From contig NC_064771.1 of the NCBI RefSeq assembly GCF_011397635.1, positions 13,889,379 to 13,953,378 on the forward strand: DNA of 64,000 nucleotides, in the 5' to 3' direction. Origin of the DNA: Epinephelus fuscoguttatus. Its lineage: Eukaryota > Chordata > Actinopteri > Perciformes > Serranidae. Below, piece after piece: positions 54,701-64,000 of this stretch (within the stretch, counting starts at the first letter, position 1; each line of letters opens with the position of its first letter). The notes beneath the pieces are model-generated. The model worked only from the letters and a program-made list of their open reading frames with translations. It made no database searches and had not been told where the DNA came from. The position numbers and the translations under genes are program-made.

Positions 54701-56675
54701 TTACGTTTTTTGACTGATATATCATACAGTAGCTCATTGTCACATTAGCAGGCAGTTCTAACAGTCACAATTCCTCCATCAAAGCATCTTCTTTTTGTCT
54801 CAGACAGAACAAACAAGAATCCAAAACCAGGACCACAGCTTGAGACAGGTTGAGTGATTGATGCGCCGTCATTAAGACACACAGCTGCTCATTTTCCGAG
54901 TCATTTCTACCAGCTCTGAACTTTGACTGCCGCTGACTTGGCGTGATGCATAGTTCCTTTCAAAAGATTCAAAGCTTTGTTATTTGTTCTTGTCCCCTAA
55001 GTCCTGTCCAGCATCCCTTCGGCTGTCCGTTTCTGTAGTATCAGACAAAATCCCTTTGAAACATCGGCTGATTAATTTCACGCAACAGTGTTTTTCCACG
55101 ATGTGAAACCTTCATTCAGTTGGCACTCTGTCGTTATATATCGCAATTATTTCCTTTTTCACCTAACTTTTTCTCAGTCTGACTCATATTGTGCAATGGG
55201 TGTGTGTGAATGTGTGTGTGTGTGTTTCACCTCTCCCACTTCCTGCTGCTAGCTGCAGCCTGTCCGGTGCAGAGCTGGAGCCTCCACCTGTGGAGAGAAC
55301 AGGGGGGGAAGGTGACGTGCCAGGTTACAAACGCACCCAATGTCACTTTGTTCGTTCTGCTCCTCTGCACACCTCCACACAATGCGCAGTGTCCTCTGTC
55401 CTGCAAGCACCCTGTCCATTTCTACAGTTGTTTCAAACAGTGTACTAATCTAATGGCTATGCATAGTGTTGCCTCATGCCGACACCAGTTTACAAGCCTA
55501 GTTTTCTAATCCATGATAATGACTGAACGGTACAAACAGGACCATCCATTTAGACTGGCAGGCTCTAATGGCTTCTGAAGTACATTTTAAATGGTGATCA
55601 CAGGCCCTTTTTAGGCTAGCTTCTGCTCCCTATAGCCTCAGCTAAACTTGTATTTTCTCTTTTATCTGTCATTCTAAAAAGCCGGACCATAATACTTAAG
55701 TTTTTTGTCACCATCTACTTCTCTACTTGATTGTTAAACTTGAGCTCCTTATCGTTTTAACAAAGATAAAATCGTATTTCTGTTGTTAGCATTGACGAAC
55801 TAGCTCATTGGCCACACAGGCCTCTTTTGAGCCTATACCTAGCATACCATGCTGTCTTTGTGCTCAACTTGAGCCTTAAAATTGTAATCATTGAATTTTT
55901 TAAATTATTGTTTCTCCAAATTCAATTTTTACTTGCTGTTGCTCAAGATTCAAGCTCAAGTAGGGCAAAATTTGCTATCAATAAGACAAAAAAAATAGTG
56001 AAAAATAGCCCTTGGTAACAGCCAGTGTGTATCCATACGTAAAATAAAATGAAACTTTAACTGGACTGTAATTTTTTAAATATGTCCTGTGGACAAAAAC
56101 AAGGTCTGTGTTCCTTACCAAAACAAATCGTGCATACCCCTAAATCGTGCACTGTTGACATCCATGTTTGCTTGCTAGCGGTCTTCTTCGTCACTGCTTT
56201 TGTTGGCACATTGCTACACTTGTTGGTGCATTTCTGCCACCAACAGTCAATCAGGAGAGTAGCCAGAGACCATCACATGGGTGTCGCCACTGGCCCGCCT
56301 CTTTAGGAGATGAGCAGTAGTTCCGATTCCACCCATTGCAATGGGAAAAGTGAAAGTAAGTACAGATTATGATCAATTCTTTGGTCCCATAGTCACCAAA
56401 GTAAATACTGGACCCACTTTTCACAAGGCACAAATCTTCCAAACATTCTGACATCAAAATGGCTTTTTCAGACAGACATATCAGGCAAAAAATTAACTTC
56501 TTTCTGGACATGTATCTGTCTCAGTAACCAACTCTCACAAGATCTGGTAATAGAATCTCCTCTTTCTGTGGTGCCGAACCGTCGGTCCGGTTTGACTGGA
56601 GTGCTGCTGACATATTTTTCCAGCCGGATAAACAGAAATTTAAAATGACTTATATGTGAAACCGTAAATTCAACC
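54701..56675. other. Gene-poor interval; no gene seen
   Basis: AT-rich DNA with a GT run at about 55199-55225. No exon or element end supported. Confidence 0.5.
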
Positions 56676-56683
56676 GTAAATTC

Positions 56684-57621
56684 TCCGAGAACCGTCACCT
56701 TACCGTGGTGGAGGAGTTTGAGTGCCCTAATGACCCTAGGAGCTATGCTGTCGGGGGCATTTTGCCCCTGGTAGGGTTTCCCATGGCAGATTGGTTCTGG
56801 GCGAAGGGTCAGACGAAGAACGGTTCAAAAGACCCTTCATGATGGATACAAACAAGGACACGTGTACCCAGCCTGGAGGGTTACCGGGGCCCCGCCCTGG
56901 AGCCAGGCCTGGGGTTGGGGTCCGTGGGTGAACGCCTGGTGATTGGGCCTTCGCCCATGGGGTCCCGCCGGGCCCAGCCCGAACCGGCTACATGGGCTCG
57001 TCCCCCTGCAGGCCCACCACCCGGTGGTGAGGGTAGGATGGAGCGGGAGATTGACAGGCGGATTGGGGCGGCGTCAGCAGTGATACAGGCGCTTAACCGG
57101 TCCGTTGTGGTGAAGAGGGAGCTTAGCCAGAAAGCGAGGCTCTCGATTTACCAGTCGATCTATGTTCCAACCCTCACCTATGGTCATGAGCTCTGGGTAG
57201 TGACCGAAAGAATGAGAGCGCGAGTACAAGCAGCCGAAATGAGTTTCCTCTGCAGGGTGGCTGGGCTCAGCCTTAGGGATAGGGTGAGGAGCTCAGACAT
57301 CCGGGAGGGACTCGGAGTAGAGCCGCTGCTCCTCCACATCGAGAGGAGCCAGTTGAGGTGGTTCGGGCATCTGGTAAGGATGCCTTCCGGACGCCTCCCT
57401 TGGGAGGTGTTTCGGGCGTGTCCAACCGGGAGGAGACCTCGGACCCGCCCCAGAACACGCTGGAGGGACTACATCACCTGGCTGGCCTGGGAATGCCTCT
57501 GGGTTCCCGCGGAAGAGTTGACGGAAGTGGCTGGGGAGAGGACTGTCTGGGCTTCTTTGCTGAGGCTGCTGCCCCAGCGACCCGGACCCGGATAAGCGGA
57601 GGACGACGAGTACGAGTACGA
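56684..57621 (+). mobile_element. Internally deleted LINE, copy 2 (5' end joined to 3' end)
   Basis: Positions 56690-57010 match the 5' leader typical of this LINE family (accgtcaccttaccgtggtg, gagctatgctgtcgggggca, ggtagggtttcccatggcag). At about 57030 the sequence jumps directly into the ORF2 C-terminal region, skipping the endonuclease and most of the reverse transcriptase. The tail is a short gagtac repeat at 57608-57621. The 8-mer gtaaattc at 56676-56683 and 57622-57629 is a candidate target-site duplication. Confidence 0.82.
57027..57597 (+). pseudogene. LINE ORF2 C-terminal fragment within copy 2
   Basis: It stays open and reads MEREIDRRIGAASAVIQALN, VVVKRELSQKARLSIYQSIY, VPTLTYGHELWVVTERMRAR, LRWFGHLVRMPSGRLPWEVF and WRDYITWLAWECL to a stop. 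It is better preserved than copy 1 but lacks the catalytic reverse-transcriptase motifs, so it cannot function. The upstream open frame from 56915 is LINE leader read-through, not a gene start. Confidence 0.85.
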
Positions 57622-57629
57622 GTAAATTC

Positions 57630-59170
57630 AAAGTTAAAACTGAAATAAAACTCAAGTTTCTTTGTCTAATAATACTATTATTGTTATTATTAAGCTATTT
57701 TTGGAGGGGGGTATATAGGGTTTTGAATTTGCGTCATCCATCCACACGACATTTACAACACTTCCTAACGAGTTCGGGGATAAGCAGGAGAGGAGACTAC
57801 ACCCACTAAGGAGACCGATAGGTATACCTTTTAATACCACTGTTGCAGATTGTAATGCTTTACCTTTTGTCATAGAGCATCTTTGGAATAGTGTGAACAG
57901 CGCTCCTTAAAAACGAAACAAGGTTCCACTGTTAAAAATATTGCTCTACAGCACTACTAGTGGTCAGAAACTCCAGAGGGCACCTTTAAGTAATTTTCTA
58001 AGTTCTTCTAGTTCTGTTTTAATGTTAAATATGGGCTGTAGAGCACTTAAACTGATTTTATAACATCCCATCTTGTATCTTGAAATGAAACGAGGCCAAA
58101 AGAGGCTGGAAATCTTCTCAAGTGTTTACTGAAAATACAGTTAACATCTAAATTGAGGTCAAACACATTTACCAATGGTAAACCCCAAGTGCCCTACAGC
58201 AGCTTGCTAATATAGCAATGTTTACACATGAAGCGAGACAGGTGTACTGATGGTGGGCCATCTGTGAGGCAGTTATGTCCACACCACCCAGTGACCCAGA
58301 AAACAATGTCCTGCTTTTGTGTGAAGGATAGATAAATTGAACAGAGCAGTTATCGCTCCACAACAGCATACTAACAGTTGACACGTTGATGATAGAGGCT
58401 GCGTTTTCTCATCCTCTTTTAATGCAAGTAGATTCAGTCATGTAATCTGATGAATTAAAATGTAGATAGATGGTGGCAGTTCTTCCCAGCAAAGTGCTGA
58501 CTTCAGAATATGTTGTGTTTTGTTTAAATCAGTAGTTTACTGGAAGTAAATAGAAGAACTGAGTACTTAACATTAGCAATTAAACAATTCAAAGATGTTT
58601 TTTGGGAAAACTATGAAGGGAAATAAGTCAGAATCAAGCAACAATGGCCTTTGGACCCCATCTACTGCCTTCATATCACACTGGGCCATGCTGTGCTGCT
58701 CTTGGACGAACCCTGTGTTTATTACTATTCCTGTTCCCACATAGTTCGCTGCACCGCATCACCCGATGCCAAGCTGTCGGCATTTGCTGGACCTCACTGT
58801 CGCAGCTCAAAGATTGGCAAAGCAGTGCACACAATCAGCAAAAGGAATCTGCTTTATTTCCTGTAGAGGAGGAAGGAGCCAGGAGGTGAGCCGAGGACAT
58901 CGAGAACTCTGTGACCCGTCTTTTATCACCACCACCACGACCACTGCCGCCATTACCACTGGCATGTGTGGTGTGTGTGAGTGTGGTGCGTGTGGACAGC
59001 TGGCGTTTGTTTGTGTTTACATCTGAAGAGAAGTGAATTCAGGGAGGCGAAGATAGCAATGGCCGCAGAGCCGAACTCTCTCTTTCAAAAGCTTTTCTGT
59101 CTCTTCTCTGTTTCGGCTTTCATCTCTGGCCCCTCTCACTCCAAAACATCAGACAGACTTCTTAGTTCTC

Positions 59171-59227
<57 letters not shown>

Positions 59228-59500
59228 CACGGAAAAAGACAGAGGTTTGTTCAACATGACTTTGTAGTCTGGCTGGGTGACTGTATTAAATCCGCCTGGC
59301 TGAGAGGTAGCCAAGCGTGAGATTATGATGCATCCATCTTCCCACTGTCATTATTTAACACACTGCTCTGGTGTCTCTACTTCTCACACACACACCAATG
59401 CTCTGACTTTATGTCTACAATATGACTAAAATGTCATATTCAATCAACGCGTAAGCCGATATACTCACGCTACAGTAAACCATGCCGCTTAGGTTGACAT
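57630..59500. other. Gene-poor interval; no gene seen
   Basis: AT-rich DNA with the (GA)n run listed separately. Short open frames at 58644-59026 show no family resemblance or splice pairing. Confidence 0.45.
59173..59222 (+). repeat. (GA)n microsatellite, ~24 units
   Basis: Uninterrupted AG repeat followed by a G-run; likely polymorphic. Confidence 0.95.
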
Positions 59501-59504
59501 ACAA

Positions 59505-61497
59505 TATTTATTTAGGTTCACAAAAATGATAAGTTAATTATCAGGTAGTCCACAAATATTGTGGGAATGGTCTCATACAGTCATACAAGTGGGGAAACAT
59601 ACATGAGAAACCATTTAGGAACAGGCCCACCCAGAAATGCTCTGATTTAACCAAATAAAGTATGAAGCATGGAAAAAGGATGAACTCAAACATTAGTCTA
59701 AATAATAAAAAAGGAAGTTGCTTATTTATTCATTATTATATCCATAATTTCCCCATTTTTTTTTGCTTTTAAAAAAAGACCGGCTATTCAAAATATCTCT
59801 TCTCACTTTTCTTGTATCGAATGAAAAATAATTCAAACAGGACAAACTAAAAAAGGGGCAGACCCTGTATTTAAAATATTGCCGTATATCAGGGTCATCC
59901 CTGAACTGTCCCTCAGCAGTATCAATGGACCAGGGACCGGTCAAAACTAGAGACCTAAATGTTGTAAAAACCCCTCTGGAGGACAGTATCTGAGGGTGTG
60001 TATAGATTATATATATGAAAGTAGTCTGTAGTGTCCCCAAATAGCCTGCAATGGGCTTCCCGAAGCTGCCCCACACCCATTGTCTTCTCTTAGTTTCTCA
60101 TATCCGACAAAACACGTAGTCTAATTTTATTTTTACAGTGAGACACTGCTGATTTGTTGAGAAACGCACATCTGTTGCATCTCTATTCGATCTGGGAATG
60201 AGACCCACCATCCCGCCCTCGTCTCCAACTCAACCCCCTCCCATAAACATGTCTCAACCTCATGTATGTTTGCTACAAAAGATGTTACACGTTATGAACA
60301 CATCATGCAAAGTGGCAATTCTGTTTACAAAGATGGAGTAGTCGTGTTTTTTTCCTCTCTTTTAAATCTGTAGCCGTTTTAGCTGCGTTTGATTCTTTCC
60401 CAAAACAAAAAACTGAAGTCCCACCCATATTCAAAACCTCCTCCCTTAACCTTTCAACAAAAAACAGAACAATTAGCATTATAAACGATATTATATTAAA
60501 CCATGATTTCTCATTTTTCTTGTAATAACCCAAATCTCTAGGAAAAAGAAAGTATACAGTGGACAGCTGTAGTCTGAGTCCAGGTTTAAAACTATGTCAG
60601 GAAAAGCCATTGCAGCAAGGATCAGTTAGCATAAACCAGAGTGGCTGCTGCCTTTAAGAAAAAACCTTTAAAAACGTGTCCTGTGGCGGCAACGGTTGGT
60701 TTAAGAAGAATCCCTGATTGGCTGAAAGAAGTCAGGTGACCACCAGGTGAGGTAAGAAAAGTCCCACCTTTGACGATGGGGATGACAGTATGGAGGTGTT
60801 TTCCTCTAAACGCTAATATGTGTGTGTGTGTGTATTTGTGTATGTGTGTATTTGTGTATGTGTGTGTGTATACATTTTTGATTAAAAACTGACCACCCGC
60901 TCACATGCGTACACACTCACACTCAAGTGCGTGTTGATTTTTGAGTCAATCTCAAAACACTGCATTGCAAGTTCCTCTCTCCTCATGCAGCACAGACAGT
61001 TGCAGAAACACAGAACACCAGTGGTGAAAAAACACTGGCTAAAAAGATGGAAAAAAAAGAAACTAAACAAAAAATAAACAGAAAATTAAGTTTGCTGCCT
61101 TGAATGTCCTTGAACATCACATAGAATCCTTGGGCGTGACAATTTTTTAAAAATTTCTGTTTTTTTAGTTCAATAATATTTCTTTTATCTATGCATTTAC
61201 TTAGGAAAAACTAACAAAGATTTCAGTTGCTCTCCTCTCTTATTACTATGTGTGTGCGTATCTTTTTTTTTTCTATTTTTGTATTGACGTTTGCATTGGT
61301 TTTTCTCCTTAAATTGTCCAGTTTTTCTTGGTTTGCGTAGTTTCCATCTCTTTTCGCATCCATACGTCTTTTGGGAAAAAGAAAAACCCATTTCTACCCA
61401 TTATCATCTCCCACCCCTCCCCGCATTCAGCAACCCCCCCGTTCCCCTCCCTCCCTGGGGTGGGAAAGGGGGGGGCGTTTCAGTCCCATGCTGCCCT
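59505..61497 (-). other. ubald1: Probable ubald1 3' untranslated region
   Basis: Downstream (minus strand) of the ubald1 stop there is ~2 kb with no ORF. Candidate AATAAA signals on the minus strand lie at about 59724-59729 and 59505-59511; the true end is not determined. It includes GT repeats (60818-60871) and U-rich runs. Confidence 0.4.
60818..60871 (+). repeat. (GT)n-rich microsatellite, interrupted
   Basis: Tandem GT with TATTTGTGTA interruptions, inside the likely ubald1 3' UTR. Confidence 0.9.
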
Positions 61498-61821
61498 TCA
61501 TCTCTCAGCCTCCATCGCTACACTAGCCTTCTGCTCAGCGCCTGCGTGAGGGTTCACGCCCGTGGGCCAGGCGGGGCAGGGCTGCGTGGGGGGCTGCCCC
61601 TGAGTCCAGAGTCCCTGTGGAGGTTGCGGCACATTAGGTACGTTTGGTGAGAACCCCCAGTTGCCGACCTGGGGGGGCGGGGGGGAGGTGGCCATGGAGG
61701 CGGCCATGGGACTGCCGCCGCTGCCGCTGTTGAAGCTCTCGGACGCCTTCAGCCTGGAGAACATGGTTAACGCGTCCGGGAAGTTGGGGGGCGTCGCTGG
61801 TGTGTTGGCTGGGGTGCACAT
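61498..61821 (-). CDS. ubald1: UBA-like domain-containing protein 1 (FAM100A), last coding exon
   Basis: Read on the minus strand from 61821 after the acceptor cttcatccccag, the exon is open for 107 codons to TGA at 61500-61498. It begins MCTPANTPATPPNFPDAL and continues MFSRLKASESF, MAAS, a proline/tryptophan-rich stretch and the terminal AMEAER. This is the C-terminal half of UBALD1, which in vertebrates follows an N-terminal UBA-like domain (the MDELRHQVMINQ region) encoded by earlier exons. Those exons are not in the remaining 2.2 kb, so the gene is cut by the right edge. The KASESF and AMEAER segments favour UBALD1 over UBALD2. The cellular role of the family is poorly defined. The ATG at the exon start is internal to the protein, not the initiator. 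Confidence 0.9.
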   Translation of the reverse strand: MCTPANTPATPPNFPDALTMFSRLKASESFNSGSGGSPMAASMATSPPPPQVGNWGFSPNVPNVPQPPQGLWTQGQPPTQPCPAWPTGVNPHAGAEQKASVAMEAER

Positions 61822-61830
61822 CTGGGGATG

Positions 61831-64000
61831 AAGAGGGAAAGACTTTTTTTTAAACACACATTTTTTAAACATGCCTAGTCCACTTCTACTTCAATTACCA
61901 GCTTTGATACAAGGAGTAAAGAAATCAATTTTGATTATCAATGATTTATCAAAATTCATTTTCCCTTAAAAAATACCCAAAATTCACTGGTTTCTGCTTC
62001 TTAAATGTAAAACCTGGCTAGTTGCCTTTGTCATTTATGATAGTAGCTGCTCTTTTAGCCGTGGGTTATTTTGTACTTTGAGGATAACAGCAAAATGCAA
62101 CCTGTCTCGTAGCTGCACCACATTCTGTTTTATTTAGACTGTTACCAGTGGATACAGTGGCATGTTTTTGTTTTCTATAAAGATATCTTCCGGTATAACT
62201 GTTGGTTATCACTGTAAATAATGAGGCTACAAAGACACAACAGAGTGACACAGAAACCTGCTTGATCAAACTCTGATACTGCTGTAGTGGAAAAAACATG
62301 TTCTGATTAAACTGAGGCAGTCATCTTCAAGAAAATGGGCTCACTAAAAATAGTGTTACAGTAATATGGTTTTAAGTGTATGCCAATTTCAAGGTCGCAT
62401 AGAATTCACAGGAAATGGCTGAATTTGCATAAACTGTTGCGATCACAACACTAACTGATCACTTCTGCAATGTACAAAATGGAGTACAGCACACGAGGCA
62501 GTTTCAACTGTTTAAAGGCGGACATCACTTTAAAGGAAGCAAACTGTTTTGTATATCTGAGGGAGAATTTAGGGGAATCCCATGCACTCTCTGCTCCCCC
62601 AGAGGGTCCTCATGATGACATTACAGTACTTTGTTTACATCCACTTCCTGTTCCAACTATAATACGCCGTCCAATTTGATCTAGCAGGCTACATGAACTT
62701 TATCAGCTAATCTTGCTTTCTAGACACACAAGCAAAAACCACATGTGGACACACACCATGTCTCCTTGGCTTTAATATATCCCCTGTGCTCTAACCTGTT
62801 CCGACCCTGCTTTGTGCCAGCGCTGTTATTGTTCTGCTGCCAGGAGTTCCTTTAGTGGCCCACCCCGAGCACACACCATACACGCCTGTGCCAAAAACAA
62901 CACTCGACGTACCACCGTGCAGCTAACAGCCCATGTGAACAACATGTTTGGCTGCTCAGAAATAGTAAGCCTTCATCATCGTCACCCTTCTCATACACTG
63001 CTCCATGGCCTGCTTCCTCTTCGGCGTCCCCCGTCCGTTTGTGACCAGGAAAACAACAACCTGCTGTATTCCATAGGGAAGCAGAGGTGGAGCCATGTTT
63101 TTAGCCTGGAGGCTTGTCATCTAAAAATAAGAGCCTGAGCTGAGAGGCCAACAGGGCAGGCATCTACACGACAAAATAACCCTAAATCACCAGGACACAA
63201 CAATGGAAGAAAACAGCTTGGCAACTCAAAGGATTGTAAAATGCCTACCTTACACTAGCCGACATGGTAACAACTTTTAAAAGACTAAAGTCTGACAGAT
63301 TTAAAAACAATGTGAGTTTTTAGTCTGAGACTTTAAGACTTTGCCAAGACTGGGGTTCTTGCAGGGTCACGGTTTGAAAGACTACAGCAATGTTCCTTTT
63401 GAGTTTATTTCCTATCCTGCTCCAGGTGGAAAAAATTATACTAAACTCCCTTCACGAAATATGACATATTAACAATTCCTCCTGTTTTAGCAAAACCACT
63501 TAACTCTAGAAACACGATAAAACGTGTCATACTTTGAGAGCATTCGTGTCAGTTCTGCATCAATATCTGCGTGGAGATCATGGGAATGAGAGGTGAACTG
63601 TTTCAAAGATTAAGATTTCTCACTAAAATAAGTGCCGACTGGTGGATCAGACACACGCCGAATTGAACATGGACTAAAGAGGACTCCACGACTCCACCAG
63701 TTCTCAGAGAAATAAGACTTGTCCATGTTCTTGCACCTCTCCAGAGTCCCCTCCATGTTTACTGCCTGGTCTGTTGCTTCCTTTTTGGTGCTGGAGAGAG
63801 TGCACCTATTGGCTGTTGAGAATCTCATCATTGAACTTCAGTATTTGCACGAGCCAAGACTAAAAACTTATGAAAACATTAAACATGTTTGATTTTTATT
63901 GGAACATTAAGATGAGAAAAGGACAGCTCAAACTGGCCACCTCACATCAAACAATCAACTGAGTAAAACCCAGTGAAATCGCTTGACACGTTGTTTGGTG
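61831..64000 (-). other. ubald1: ubald1 intron (to the window edge)
   Basis: No UBA-like exon could be found on the minus strand here, and short frames (62066-62299, 63610-63831) lack family motifs. The stretch is therefore read as intron, continuing beyond 64000. Confidence 0.6.

Noticed and set aside
56915-57595. 226-codon frame as a host gene
   Set aside because: It is LINE leader joined to the ORF2 C-terminus; the same protein pattern recurs at 54045-54700 and in many fish loci.
62066-63831. Minus-strand frames as the UBA-like exons of ubald1
   Set aside because: None contains the conserved MDELRHQVMINQ or FETAL motifs of the family; the exons must lie beyond the window.

Overview
This is a vertebrate window, almost certainly from a ray-finned (teleost) fish. 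The basis is vertebrate-type genes with GT-AG introns, a Tc1-type DNA transposon, fish-type LINE and SINE tails, many MITE-like repeats and a large AT-rich satellite. Percomorph affinity is an inference from the repeat families; no species call is justified.

Three protein genes can be supported. (1) Plus strand, 8567-23584: mrtfb (MKL2), a myocardin-related transcription factor that co-activates SRF. I could join 15 coding exons with every splice phase agreeing, giving 1074 residues. The order is three RPEL motifs, basic region, glutamine-rich region, SAP domain, coiled coil and acidic C-terminal activation domain. A probable non-coding 5' exon lies at 2918-3016, and a 3.8-kb 3' UTR ends at a poly(A) signal at 27374. 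(2) Minus strand, 39125-28921: a five-exon gene for a 263-residue protein with an N-terminal coiled-coil region and a C-terminal LITAF zinc/membrane domain. I could not name it. Its third intron (about 8.4 kb) is over 90% AT-rich satellite. (3) Minus strand, 61821-61498: the last coding exon of ubald1 (FAM100A family); its UBA-like exons lie beyond the right edge. In human, MRTFB, the LITAF-domain genes LITAF and CDIP1, and UBALD1 all map to 16p13, so the window looks like one conserved linkage group.

Layout: 1-784 is a LINE 3' end. From 785 to 8478 there is non-coding DNA with one putative 5' UTR exon. From 8479 to 27400 lies mrtfb, with repeat fragments in its introns. From 27438 to 28135 is a dispersed fish repeat. 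From 28430 to 39139 lies the LITAF-domain gene, whose intron 3 holds a SINE (about 29480-29805) and the satellite (29815-37630). From 39140 to 59500 is a gene-poor interval carrying an almost intact Tc1 transposon, several inverted-repeat elements, a 1-kb fold-back element, two copies of one LINE family and microsatellites. From about 59500 to the right edge is ubald1 (3' UTR, last exon, intron).

The most unusual structure is the satellite: about 7.8 kb of 37-38-bp monomers with a palindromic core. It contains a strand switch near 30.93 kb, a separately homogenised 46-bp sub-array and higher-order repeats, all inside the intron of a coding gene. No operon, CRISPR, tRNA or rRNA gene was found.
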